From the NCBI GenBank assembly GCA_902774185.1, contig CACYHE010000015.1, forward strand, positions 1 to 43,560: a DNA stretch of 43,560 nucleotides, given 5' to 3'. The first letter of the stretch is position 1. Every line of letters begins with the position of its first letter. This DNA comes from an uncultured Bacteroidales bacterium. Lineage in GTDB: Bacteria > Bacteroidota > Bacteroidia > Bacteroidales > Paludibacteraceae. Both the position numbers and the translations under genes were made by a program. The notes under the pieces are model-generated. The model searched no databases and had not been told where the DNA came from. It saw only the letters and a list, made by a program, of their open reading frames with translations. Positions 17,027 through 25,658 of this stretch are shown here, piece by piece.

Positions 17027-18046
17027 ATGGTCAACTCGTTATTCTATAGCCGATTATATGAATGGTACGAAATCCACCATCGCGTTCTTCCGTGGAGGGA
17101 GACGGAAGATCCCTATTGCATCTGGTTGAGTGAGATCATTCTTCAGCAGACACGTGTCGCTCAGGGGATGGAATATTACATGCGATTTGTGGCCCGTTGG
17201 CCGAAGGTGGAGGATCTGGCTAATGCCGACGAAGCGGAAGTGTTGCGCGAATGGCAGGGTTTGGGGTATTACACCCGTGCACGCAATCTTCATAAAGCGG
17301 CGCAGATGATAGGGGAAAGCGGTTTTCCTCAGACTTTTGAAGAGATACGTGCCTTACCGGGTGTGGGCGATTATACGGCAGGGGCGATCGCTTCATTCGC
17401 CTACAACCTGCCCTACCCGGCGATGGACGGCAATGTGTATCGGGTAGTTGCCCGGCTGATGGATATCGATGAGGCGTTTGACACGACGCAAGGAAAGAAA
17501 CTGTTTCACAAGAAGATAGAAGAACTATTGGATCGGGATCATGCCCGTTTGTTCAATTCCGCCATCATGGAACTGGGTGCGCTGCATTGTACGCCGTTAT
17601 TAGGAGACAACTGTCAGACCTGTCCGATACAGGAATTTTGTGCCGGGTATGCGCATCATACCGCAGAATTACTGCCGGTTCGCAAGCCCCGCCCCAAAGT
17701 GCGGGACAGATGGTTCACGTATCATATCTATATTAAAGGTGAAAGGTTAAAGGTGAAAGGTGAAAGGACGCCTGTCTATACTTTAATTCGTCGCCGGGAA
17801 GACAAAGATATCTGGTATCATTTATACGAATTTCCGTGTACGGAAGGTCAAACGGACGACGCGTATCCGTTTACGCATGTGCTGTCTCATCAAAAGATCC
17901 ATGCGCGGTATATTATTCATAAGGTACAAAAAATGCCGGAGATACCAGGCACTATTGTCATTCGTTGGGAGGACCTCAATGATTATGCGCTTTCTCGATT
18001 AACGCTGCGAGTGCTTGATACACTAAAGCCAATTCGTCAGGGCTGA
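17027..18046 (+). CDS. mutY: A/G-specific adenine glycosylase
   Basis: A 339-residue base-excision enzyme that removes adenine opposite 8-oxoguanine. The catalytic Glu is in SEIILQQTR (about 36), the helix-hairpin-helix is ALPGVGDYTAGAIASFAYN, and the catalytic Asp is in MDGNVYRV. A four-Cys iron-sulfur site is formed by HCTPLLGDNCQTCPIQEFC, with a first spacing of 7 instead of the usual 6. The C-terminal Nudix-like domain reads PVYTLIRRREDKD. The linker between the domains, IKGERLKVKGER, is encoded by AAAGGTG heptanucleotide repeats. The start at ATG 17027 precedes the family N-terminus; ATG 17015 is possible. Its last 71 nt overlap the convergent DUF2520 gene. Confidence 0.93.
   Translation: MVNSLFYSRLYEWYEIHHRVLPWRETEDPYCIWLSEIILQQTRVAQGMEYYMRFVARWPKVEDLANADEAEVLREWQGLGYYTRARNLHKAAQMIGESGFPQTFEEIRALPGVGDYTAGAIASFAYNLPYPAMDGNVYRVVARLMDIDEAFDTTQGKKLFHKKIEELLDRDHARLFNSAIMELGALHCTPLLGDNCQTCPIQEFCAGYAHHTAELLPVRKPRPKVRDRWFTYHIYIKGERLKVKGERTPVYTLIRRREDKDIWYHLYEFPCTEGQTDDAYPFTHVLSHQKIHARYIIHKVQKMPEIPGTIVIRWEDLNDYALSRLTLRVLDTLKPIRQG
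17735..17768. repeat. In-frame heptanucleotide array inside mutY
   Basis: Nearly five 7-nt units of the AAAGGTG word encode the linker KGERLKVKGER between the iron-sulfur cluster and the Nudix-like domain. This reading frame has no stop codon. Confidence 0.85.
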
Positions 18047-18740
18047 ACTCCTTGGTACCTTGTACCTCGCTCCTTAGTACATTCAAATGATGCTCCATCA
18101 CTTCGTTGTCCCCTCGTTTGGCGGGACCGGTTTGAGCATCAAAGGGTTTGAGTGTGTGGACCTTAACGGCAGTCTGGTCGATAAGCGGCAACAGAGCTTC
18201 GAAGGGGATCTGCGTACCTTTGAGCACGTCGGCTGCTATCTGATACATGAGGTTGGTATAGTTATTGGCAAACACGCCTGCAATGTGCAGCCTTTCCCTG
18301 TCATGCCGGTTGGCTTCGTAGATACGGCTCGTCAGACATTGCGCCAAGGAGTATATCGCTGCGACGTCGTCGATGTTACGTCCTTCGATGATACAAGGGA
18401 TCCCGCTCCAGTCATCAATCAAGACCTCCCTGCTGAAACTCTGGAAGAAATACAACACACCAGCATGTGGCTTGTCCGCTCCGAACACCTCGATGGGCAT
18501 TGAGCCGGAAGTATGCAGATGCAAAGCCTGCGGAGCGTGTACCTTACTGACGACCTCCCGTAAGGCGTGATCTGCCACGGTATAGATATAACAGTCTGCC
18601 TTTGGCAGATTGGCTGTTGGTGCTTGGCTGTTGTCTGTTAGCGGTCGCGCATGTACCAACTCTGCCCGAATACCTTTCTGCGCCAATGCGTGGTGTAAGT
18701 TCGTCCCCACACTCCCTGCTCCGATAATCGCTATTCTCAT
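17976..18740 (-). CDS. Rossmann-like / DUF2520 domain protein
   Basis: A 254-residue cytoplasmic protein with an N-terminal dinucleotide-binding fold (MRIAIIGAGSVGTNLHHAL) and a helical DUF2520 domain (HIAGVFANNYTNLMYQIAADVL ... TGPAKRGDNEVMEHHL). It resembles pyrroline-5-carboxylate reductase and F420-dependent oxidoreductases, but its substrate is unknown. Start ATG 18740 is used because it opens the Rossmann fold; a TTG 9 nt upstream is not needed. Residues TDNSQAPTANLPKAD are encoded by a TTGGCTG-type heptanucleotide array inserted between beta strands. The 3' end overlaps mutY by 71 nt. Confidence 0.87.
   Translation of the reverse strand: MRIAIIGAGSVGTNLHHALAQKGIRAELVHARPLTDNSQAPTANLPKADCYIYTVADHALREVVSKVHAPQALHLHTSGSMPIEVFGADKPHAGVLYFFQSFSREVLIDDWSGIPCIIEGRNIDDVAAIYSLAQCLTSRIYEANRHDRERLHIAGVFANNYTNLMYQIAADVLKGTQIPFEALLPLIDQTAVKVHTLKPFDAQTGPAKRGDNEVMEHHLNVLRSEVQGTKEFSPDELALVYQALAALIEKAHNH
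18602..18644. repeat. In-frame heptanucleotide array inside the DUF2520 gene
   Basis: Six units of TTGGCTG and variants. On the minus strand they encode about 14 residues (LTDNSQAPTANLPK) that lie in a loop of the Rossmann fold. Confidence 0.8.
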
Positions 18741-18759
18741 ATCCTTCAATTTTGCGATG

Positions 18760-18790
18760 CAAAATTAGTGTTTTTTTTGCAAATATGCAA
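18760..18790 (-). promoter_or_regulatory. Promoter of the DUF2520 gene
   Basis: Minus strand TTG, 20 nt, TAATTTTG. The start codon is about 15 nt after the predicted transcription start. Confidence 0.7.
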
Positions 18791-18792
18791 GA

Positions 18793-18820
18793 GTCGAAAG
18801 AAAAAAGTCGAAAGAAAAAA
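18793..18820. repeat. Perfect 14-nt tandem duplication
   Basis: GTCGAAAGAAAAAA occurs twice head to tail, directly upstream of the DUF2520 promoter. The period of 14 is twice the usual 7. Confidence 0.8.
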
Positions 18821-18831
18821 GCAAAAAGACA

Positions 18832-18860
18832 GAAAAATCGCCCGCTTTGAACGATTTTTT
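18832..18860 (-). terminator. Probable terminator of the 116-residue protein gene
   Basis: AAAAATCG, an 11-nt loop, CGATTTTT, then T-rich sequence on the minus strand. The stem is AT-rich and weak. Confidence 0.5.
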
Positions 18861-19209
18861 ATGATTCAAAGGGGTGCGTTTGTTTGTATTCAAATTGGAG
18901 AGAGTTGAATTTCCACGACCAGGGTGTTGTATATTTTTTGCCGTTAGAACCAATATGGTGAGCGGCTTCGTACTCTGCTGCCAAGCGGATTTTTCCTTCG
19001 GGTGTGCCGTAGTTTTGTGTCATTTGGGCGTTGGCATAGGCAAAGGCAGCAGAGTTATATTTCTGCTTAGGAGATTGATTTTTCTGATAGGTTTCTTCGC
19101 GCGTGCGGTAAAATTGCTTGCCGTTACGCATGTAAAAGTAGCCTGAGTCCTTGCCGTTGGTTTTGCCTTGAATCTTATTGATCGCGGATGCTGTTTCTAT
19201 TTTTGACAT
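18859..19209 (-). CDS. Unknown 116-residue basic protein
   Basis: No signal peptide, membrane segment or known catalytic motif. It has a GYFYMRNGKQFYRTREET motif, then a helical stretch (SPKQKYNSAAFAYANAQM), LAAEYEAAHH, and near the end NGKKYTTPWSWKFNSLQFEY. The order of motifs (Q...F..A, L..EY, GK.Y, FN) is similar to the 144-residue protein at 39947-40381, suggesting a shared family. It has its own promoter and an unusually long (about 160 nt) leader containing an 11-nt tandem array and an AT hairpin. I do not know the function. Confidence 0.7.
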   Translation of the reverse strand: MSKIETASAINKIQGKTNGKDSGYFYMRNGKQFYRTREETYQKNQSPKQKYNSAAFAYANAQMTQNYGTPEGKIRLAAEYEAAHHIGSNGKKYTTPWSWKFNSLQFEYKQTHPFES

Positions 19210-19228
19210 AAAAATGAGGGTTTAATTG

Positions 19229-19254
19229 TATATTATATATAAATATATAATATA
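19229..19254 (-). promoter_or_regulatory. AT-rich hairpin before the 116-residue protein start
   Basis: An almost perfect inverted repeat (TATATTATATATA arms) about 20 nt upstream of the start codon. It may fold over the ribosome entry region. Confidence 0.45.
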
Positions 19255-19283
19255 GTAAATGTTACAAAAAAATGGGTTCATTT

Positions 19284-19360
19284 TTAGTCTGACAGATGCC
19301 TGACGTTACTATTGACTGTCGGCTGACCGTCGGTTGACCGTCGGCTCACTGTCGGTCCTG
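19284..19360. repeat. 11-nt tandem array in the leader of the 116-residue protein
   Basis: Seven 11-nt units with core consensus CGTCGGNTGAC (plus strand). The inner four are well conserved and the outer ones degenerate. The array is in the transcribed leader, downstream of the promoter at 19378-19409. Confidence 0.75.
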
Positions 19361-19377
19361 ATAGCTAATTGAGAGTG

Positions 19378-19409
19378 CAAAGATACTGCTTTTTTATTAT
19401 ATATGCAAA
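19378..19409 (-). promoter_or_regulatory. Promoter of the 116-residue protein gene
   Basis: Minus strand TTTG, 20 nt, TATCTTTG. The transcription start is predicted near 19371. Confidence 0.75.
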
Positions 19410-19458
19410 TATTTGGGAATAAATTTGAAATTACACAAGATTTTTGATATATGCAAAT

Positions 19459-20874
19459 TTATTTGCAGTTTCCTGCAAATTCTTTGTAGAACTCTGAGAC
19501 GGCGATGATGCCTTTTTCCCAGACCTCGAGGTCCATGGACTCGTTGGGGGAATGGATCGCGTTCTGTTCCAAGCCGAAACCCATAAGGATGGTCTTGCAG
19601 CCCAGGATGGCCTCGAAGGCAGCGATGATAGGTATCGAACCGCCACGACGGGCAGCCAATGGACGTATGCCAAAGGCAATCTCAAAACCTTTCTCTGCCG
19701 CTTTGTACGCAGGGATATCGATGGGACAGACATAGCCTTGCCCTCCGTGCATAGGAGTAACGGTTAGACGGACTCCGTCCGGTTTGAGGTTTTGAAGATA
19801 GTTGATAAAAGCCTGTGAGATCTTCTCATGGTCCTGGTTAGCGACGAGACGGCAGGAGACCTTTGCAAAGGCTTTGGAGGGCAGGACGGTTTTGGCCCCC
19901 TCTCCGGTGTAACCGCCCCAGATACCGCAGATGTCGAAAGAGGGTCGGCAGGAGTTACGTTCGAGGGTGCTGTACCCTACTTCACCGAAGACGTCCTCGA
20001 CATCGATGGCCTTGTTATACGCCTCTTGGGAGAAAGGTATCTGTGCGATCATGGCGCGTTCCTCGTCCGGGATAGGCAGTACGTCATCGTAGAACCCCGG
20101 AACGGTGATACGTCCGTTGCGGTCAACGACCTGCGCGAGCATCTCGCAGAGGGCGTTGATGGGGTTCTTGACCGCTCCGCCGAAATGCCCGGAATGGAGG
20201 TCCCGGTTGGGTCCGTCCACCTCAATCTGCCAATAAGCAAGGCCACGCAAACCGGTGGTGATAGACGGGGTATCCTTGCCGATCATAGAGGTGTCGGAAA
20301 CCAAGATGATATCGGCTTTGAGCAGGTCCTTATGTTCCTCCAGAAAGGCTTCGAGGGACGGCGAACCGATCTCTTCTTCTCCCTCGAAGATGAACTTGAC
20401 ATTACAGTTCATCTGTCCGGTTTTAACCAGATATTCAAAGGCTTTGGCTTGAATCATCGCCTGTCCTTTGTCATCATCGGCGCCGCGTGCGTAGAGCCGT
20501 CCGTCCCGAACAGAGGGTTCCCAAGGATCGGAGTGCCAAGCGTCAATGGGTTCGACGGGCATGACGTCGTAGTGGGCATAGACCAAAACGGTTGGCGTTT
20601 TGGTATTTGTCATTTGACATTTGTCATTTGAGATTTTATACTCCGCATAGACGAAGGGGTTGCCTTGGGAGGGAAGGACCTCAGCCTTCCGGCAACCGGC
20701 TTCGAGCAGCAGTTCTTTCCACCGCTCGGCACAACGGATCATATCCGCCTTATGCTCTGCCTGACAACTGACACTGGGAATACGAATGAGCGATGCCCAT
20801 TCCTCCATGAACCGCGCCTTATGCGCGTTGATATAAGAAGAAATATTTGTCATTTGATATTTGACATTTGTCAT
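19459..20874 (-). CDS. M20 family dipeptidase/metallopeptidase
   Basis: A 471-residue cytoplasmic zinc peptidase of the M20 (CNDP-like) family. The metal ligands are visible: His in YAHYDVMPV, bridging Asp in RGADDDKGQ, the Glu pair in EGEEEIGS, Asp in LVSDTSM and His in NAIHSPNES. The dimerisation domain follows DLHSGHFGGAV. I start at ATG 20874, just after the -7 box, which would give an almost leaderless mRNA; ATG 20853 (MTNISSY) is equally possible and nearer the family N-terminus. Two ATTTGAC-type heptanucleotide arrays are translated: one at the N-terminus (MTNVKYQMTN) and one in the loop before the catalytic His (ISNDKCQMTNTKTPT). Confidence 0.92.
   Translation of the reverse strand: MTNVKYQMTNISSYINAHKARFMEEWASLIRIPSVSCQAEHKADMIRCAERWKELLLEAGCRKAEVLPSQGNPFVYAEYKISNDKCQMTNTKTPTVLVYAHYDVMPVEPIDAWHSDPWEPSVRDGRLYARGADDDKGQAMIQAKAFEYLVKTGQMNCNVKFIFEGEEEIGSPSLEAFLEEHKDLLKADIILVSDTSMIGKDTPSITTGLRGLAYWQIEVDGPNRDLHSGHFGGAVKNPINALCEMLAQVVDRNGRITVPGFYDDVLPIPDEERAMIAQIPFSQEAYNKAIDVEDVFGEVGYSTLERNSCRPSFDICGIWGGYTGEGAKTVLPSKAFAKVSCRLVANQDHEKISQAFINYLQNLKPDGVRLTVTPMHGGQGYVCPIDIPAYKAAEKGFEIAFGIRPLAARRGGSIPIIAAFEAILGCKTILMGFGLEQNAIHSPNESMDLEVWEKGIIAVSEFYKEFAGNCK
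20605..20639. repeat. In-frame heptanucleotide array inside the M20 peptidase
   Basis: Five 7-nt units (ATTTGTC, ATTTGAC and variants) code for residues ISNDKCQMTNTK in a surface loop upstream of YAHYD. Confidence 0.85.
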
Positions 20875-20879
20875 TTTAC
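20845..20879. repeat. Heptanucleotide array at the M20 peptidase start
   Basis: Five 7-nt units of the same ATTTGTC/ATTTGAC word. They contain the proposed ATG (20872-20874) and encode TNVKYQMTN. Confidence 0.85.
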
Positions 20880-20883
20880 GGCA

Positions 20884-20915
20884 CAAAATTACACTTTTTT
20901 TTGCACATGTGCAAA
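20884..20915 (-). promoter_or_regulatory. Promoter of the M20 peptidase
   Basis: Minus strand TTTG, 20 nt, TAATTTTG. Its -33 box is one half of the palindrome TTTGCACATGTGCAAA (20900-20915), shared with the groES promoter. Confidence 0.85.
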
Positions 20916-20931
20916 TATTTTTGTAATTTTG
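20900..20931 (+). promoter_or_regulatory. Promoter of groES-groEL
   Basis: TTTG, 20 nt, TAATTTTG. The -33 box is the other half of the shared palindrome, so the two promoters fire outward from the same 16-bp core. No CIRCE element is seen. Confidence 0.85.
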
Positions 20932-20940
20932 CAGTCGATT

Positions 20941-20992
20941 CTGCCATTTTGGCAGTATTAGTGCCTTTGGCACATTGTTTGTCTCAGACAAA
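20941..20992 (+). promoter_or_regulatory. Three consecutive mini-hairpins in the groES leader
   Basis: CTGCCA-TTT-TGGCAG (20941-20955), GTGCC-TTT-GGCAC (20961-20973) and TTTGTC-TCA-GACAAA (20978-20992). All are perfect, with 3-nt loops, in the 100-nt leader. Possibly a thermosensor or a stabilising 5' structure for the chaperonin mRNA. Confidence 0.8.
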
Positions 20993-20994
20993 GT

Positions 20995-21029
20995 GTTGAA
21001 AGTTGAAAGTTTAAAGTTTAAAGTTTAAA
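20995..21029. repeat. Heptanucleotide array (GTTGAAA/GTTTAAA), 5 units
   Basis: Two GTTGAAA and three GTTTAAA units in perfect 7-nt phase, between the leader hairpins and the groES start. Confidence 0.9.
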
Positions 21030-21040
21030 GAATATATACT

Positions 21041-21314
21041 ATGAGTAAAATTCAACCATTAGCAGACCGGGTTCTGGTAAGACCTGCGGCTGCAGAAGAG
21101 AAGACGGTAGGCGGAATCATCATTCCGGATAGCGCCAAAGAGAAACCGCTGCGCGGTGAGGTACTCGCCGTAGGCGAAGGAACCAAAGACGAGGCGATGG
21201 TTCTCAAAGCCGGAGACCAAGTGCTGTACGGTAAGTATGCCGGAACGGAACTCGAATTGGACGGCGAAAAGTATTTGATTATGCGCCAAAATGACGTTTT
21301 GGCCGTACTCAAAT

Positions 21315-21316
<2 letters not shown>
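21041..21316 (+). CDS. groES: Co-chaperonin GroES
   Basis: A 91-residue Hsp10 that caps GroEL as a heptameric ring. It has the expected [33 protein letters not shown] with the mobile loop, the GEVLAVGEG roof region and the C-terminal [13 protein letters not shown] strand. It is followed by groEL after a 30-nt gap made wholly of AATTAAA heptanucleotides. Transcription starts at the bidirectional promoter and passes through three leader hairpins. Confidence 0.97.
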
Positions 21317-22975
<1,659 letters not shown>

Positions 22976-22986
22976 TTCCGAAGAGG

Positions 22987-23007
22987 GATTAGCGATTAGA
23001 GATTAGA
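22987..23007. repeat. Heptanucleotide array (GATTAGA word), 3 units
   Basis: Three 7-nt units directly after the groEL stop and before the terminator stem. Confidence 0.75.
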
Positions 23008-23037
23008 AAAACGGCATCCGATGGATGTCGTTTTTTT
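23007..23037. terminator. Bidirectional terminator between groEL and dnaA
   Basis: ACGGCATCC, loop GAT, GGATGTCGT, then a T-run; the opposite strand also ends in Ts from the leading A-run. It overlaps the dnaA TAA stop. Confidence 0.9.
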
Positions 23038-24403
23038 AGTGGGTGAGGGAGGCTTCCAGTTTGTGAATCTGCTGCCGGAGCACGGGATCAAACTCCATCT
23101 GCTCTTTGATGATGGAAATCGAGTGCAGGATCGTAGCATGGGTGCGCTTTCCCATCTTGACACCTATCTCCGCCAAGGATGCGTTGGTGAGCTGTTTGCT
23201 CAGATAGATGGCAATATGCCGCGCTTGTGCAATCTCACGGGAGCGGTTCTGCGCCACAAGGGCTTTCTCCGGCAGGTTATAGTGTTTCGCCACTTTATCC
23301 ATCACATCGCCGACCGTAATCACTTTGGGTTGGATGGTAACGATATGACTGACTACCTGTTCGGTAAGCGCCAAGTCGATCTCTTTGTTGGTAAGCGTCG
23401 AGTGCGCCAATAGAGATGCCAACACACCTTCGAGGTCCCGCACGGAGTCACGCACGTTCTGCGCAATAAAATCGACAATGTCGTCTGACAAGGTGATACC
23501 GTCCCGGTGCATCTTGCTAACCAATATATCCCGCCGTAACTGATAATCGGGTTTGAGAATCTCAGCCGAGAGTCCCCATTTGAAACGGGTGAGCAGACGT
23601 TCCTCGATATCTTTAAGTTCTACCGGCGGACGGTCGGAAGTTAGAATCAGCTGTTTCCGGCTCTGCTGCAAGTAGTTGAATATATGGAAGAAGGTGTCTT
23701 GCGTACCTTTCAGTCCGGCAAAATACTGGATGTCATCCACGATCAGCACATCTACCGATTGGTAGAAATTAAGGAAATCGGGAATCTTATTGCATTTCGC
23801 AGCGTCTTGATACTGTAATTTAAAAGTATTAGCGCTCACGTATAACACGCGTGCCTGCGGATGAAGGGCTTTGACCTGATGCCCGATGGCATTTGCCAGG
23901 TGGGTCTTCCCCACTCCACTGCCACCATAGATAAAGAGCGGGTTGAACGCCGTATAACCGGGTTGCTTGGCGATAGCCAAACCGGCAGTACGCGCGAGTT
24001 TATTAGGTTCGCCCGCGATAAAAGAATCGAAGGTATAGAGCGCGTTCAGTTGGGAATCGAAAGAAGCCGCCTGTTGCTGATCGCTCCCTACCGGTTGCAG
24101 ACCGTTCCCCATCGGGCGTGATGGCATCATGGTCGTAGCACCGGAAGTGGAGTCAATCAGCACGCGGTACTCCAAACGCGTACCTTGCCCAAAAACACGA
24201 TAGATAGCAGAAGACAATAAAGGAATATAATTCTCTTCAATATACTCCGCCACAAATTGCGATTTCACCTGCAACACGAGCACGCCTTCTACGAACTGCA
24301 AAGGCACGATAGGCGCGAACCAGGTCTGGTACGCACTGCTCGTCATGTTGTCAGCCAAGATGGTCTGACATTGGGCCCATTGTTGTTGTAGTGTTTGTGT
24401 CAT
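23036..24403 (-). CDS. dnaA: Chromosomal replication initiator DnaA
   Basis: A 455-residue AAA+ initiator. Domain I (QQQWAQCQTILADNMTSSAYQTWF) is followed by a variable linker (about 85-120). The AAA+ core has Walker A GGSGVGKTH (about 160), Walker B VLIVDDIQYF and arginine-finger region EERLLTRFKWGL. Domain IV ends with AQARHIAIYLSKQLTNASLAEIG and KRTHATILHSI, the DNA-binding signature. Length is normal. The promoter (24436-24467) and the probable oriC lie upstream. Confidence 0.97.
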   Translation of the reverse strand: MTQTLQQQWAQCQTILADNMTSSAYQTWFAPIVPLQFVEGVLVLQVKSQFVAEYIEENYIPLLSSAIYRVFGQGTRLEYRVLIDSTSGATTMMPSRPMGNGLQPVGSDQQQAASFDSQLNALYTFDSFIAGEPNKLARTAGLAIAKQPGYTAFNPLFIYGGSGVGKTHLANAIGHQVKALHPQARVLYVSANTFKLQYQDAAKCNKIPDFLNFYQSVDVLIVDDIQYFAGLKGTQDTFFHIFNYLQQSRKQLILTSDRPPVELKDIEERLLTRFKWGLSAEILKPDYQLRRDILVSKMHRDGITLSDDIVDFIAQNVRDSVRDLEGVLASLLAHSTLTNKEIDLALTEQVVSHIVTIQPKVITVGDVMDKVAKHYNLPEKALVAQNRSREIAQARHIAIYLSKQLTNASLAEIGVKMGKRTHATILHSISIIKEQMEFDPVLRQQIHKLEASLTH

Positions 24404-24435
24404 GTGTTACGCTATTTTTTGAGCGAAATCGAGTG

Positions 24436-24467
24436 CAAAGGTACTGCTTTTTTTTGACATACGCAAA
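24436..24467 (-). promoter_or_regulatory. Promoter of dnaA
   Basis: Minus strand TTTG, 20 nt, TACCTTTG. The first 13 transcribed bases match those of nrdD exactly. Confidence 0.8.
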
Positions 24468-24479
24468 TCAGGAGCCATT

Positions 24480-24735
24480 GGGGATTACTGCACATTTTCG
24501 TAACTTTCCCATTTTTAGGCAGTTATGCACAAGCATATGATTTTCAGCATGTTATATAAGTTATCAACATTTAACTTGTTGATTTATAGCATGTTTGAAT
24601 TGTGCAATAGACTGTTCAATTTTATAAAAAAAATACGTAACTCCTGCAATTTTCAGTAAGTTACGTATTCTGTAAAAATATTGCAATTTAGAAAATCTAC
24701 AAATTGTGAAACATGTGTTTCTCAGTAAAAAGGAC
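24480..24735. other. Probable chromosomal origin region (oriC)
   Basis: An AT-rich non-coding stretch upstream of dnaA with a perfect DnaA box TTATGCACA (24523-24531) and a one-mismatch box TTATCAACA (24561-24569). The second is part of an inverted repeat ATCAACA/TGTTGAT. AGCATGTT occurs twice (near 24547 and 24588). A perfect 11-bp inverted repeat AATACGTAACT lies at 24632-24642 and 24659-24669, with AT-rich DNA on both sides. Position next to dnaA and the composition fit an origin; GC skew would be needed to confirm. Confidence 0.6.
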
Positions 24736-24738
24736 TAT

Positions 24739-25626
24739 TTATTTATTCTTTTTTCCGAACAGGGAGAAATGAACATATCGTTTGGGGTGTGCCTTAAGAT
24801 CCGATAATAAGGAGTCGGCAGAAACGACGGCAGCGTCAAGATGGAGCATGAGGGGTTGCAGGGGTTGACGCACCTCAGTGAGCAGTCCGTTGACTTGGTC
24901 GAGCGCCGTGTCCACACGTGCGACTGTAGCCGGCAGGTTAGCTGCCTGTATATCCGTAACAACCGTATTGAGGTTGGAGACCGCCGTGTCGGCTTTCTGC
25001 AGGAGAGACGGCACTTCGGATGCCATCATTTTTTTCATGTCCGCAGAGACCTTAGTCAGGTCTTCGGAGATACGGTGTACGTTCGCCAAAGAGCGTTGGA
25101 GATGGTCTCCGCTCAGCTGTTGCTGCAAGGCAGAGACGAGAGAGTCCACGTTCAGCACCGCCTGATCGACATGTGCCATTAGTTCGCCTTGCAGGCTCTC
25201 CATCAGTCCGGGGACGTAAGTGGTGTTGAGAAAGGAATTTTTCTCAACAATTTGTGATTTGTCATTTGTAATTTGTGATTGTTCCGGCAGTTGGAGTTCG
25301 ATCGCCATGCCGCCGAGCATGCCGTCAGAGACAAGCGCCATGCGGGTACCGGCAGGCAGGCTGATATCTTTTTTGATAGATATATCTACGAGGAACGCGC
25401 TATCACGTGTGAAGTCATAATGGATGGCATCGACTTGTCCCACTTTATGACCGCGGATATAGACCGCCGCCTGTTCTTCCAAACCATGCAGATGGGTATA
25501 GACACCATGGTACGAATTGGTGGGTGTGAAGATATTAACGCCTTTCAGAAAATTAAATCCGAAGAATAGCAGAAAGAGGCAAACCGCTGCCAGTAGTCCT
25601 ACTTTTATTTCACGTAAATGTTTCAT
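24739..25626 (-). CDS. MCE/MlaD-family lipid transport protein
   Basis: A 295-residue inner-membrane-anchored periplasmic protein. One N-terminal membrane segment (VGLLAAVCLFLLFFGFNFL) is followed by a single MCE domain (about 38-115: VYIRGHKVGQVDAI ... SLPAGTRMALVSDGMLGGMAIEL). A long helical, coiled-coil-like tail (about 145-280) probably lines a lipid channel across the periplasm. No permease or ATPase gene lies beside it, so partners must be elsewhere. Residues SQITNDKSQIVEK come from an ATTTGTG heptanucleotide array between the MCE domain and the helical tail. It follows the amidase gene by 28 nt, probably as one operon. Confidence 0.88.
   Translation of the reverse strand: MKHLREIKVGLLAAVCLFLLFFGFNFLKGVNIFTPTNSYHGVYTHLHGLEEQAAVYIRGHKVGQVDAIHYDFTRDSAFLVDISIKKDISLPAGTRMALVSDGMLGGMAIELQLPEQSQITNDKSQIVEKNSFLNTTYVPGLMESLQGELMAHVDQAVLNVDSLVSALQQQLSGDHLQRSLANVHRISEDLTKVSADMKKMMASEVPSLLQKADTAVSNLNTVVTDIQAANLPATVARVDTALDQVNGLLTEVRQPLQPLMLHLDAAVVSADSLLSDLKAHPKRYVHFSLFGKKNK
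25250..25284. repeat. In-frame heptanucleotide array inside the MCE gene
   Basis: Five 7-nt units (ATTTGTG, ATTTGTC, ATTTGTA and variants) that encode the linker after the MCE domain. Confidence 0.85.
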
Positions 25627-25630
25627 TATT

Positions 25631-25658
25631 CGATTAACGATTTTCGATTATCGATTAG
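25631..25658. repeat. Heptanucleotide array (CGATTAN word), 4 units
   Basis: Four 7-nt units fill the gap between the amidase and MCE genes and contain the amidase TAA stop. Confidence 0.85.

Noticed and set aside
17735-17768. Heptamer repeat in mutY as proof that mutY is a pseudogene
   Set aside because: The frame stays open through the array and both the catalytic domain and the Nudix-like domain after it are well preserved.
18044-18046. Frameshift at the end of mutY explaining the overlap
   Set aside because: The C-terminal reading DYALSRLTLRVLDTLK is a plausible Nudix-like end and the DUF2520 end also reads well, so I kept both.
20881-20992. CIRCE/HrcA operator upstream of groES
   Set aside because: I looked for TTAGCACTC and its complement at 9-nt spacing and did not find it.
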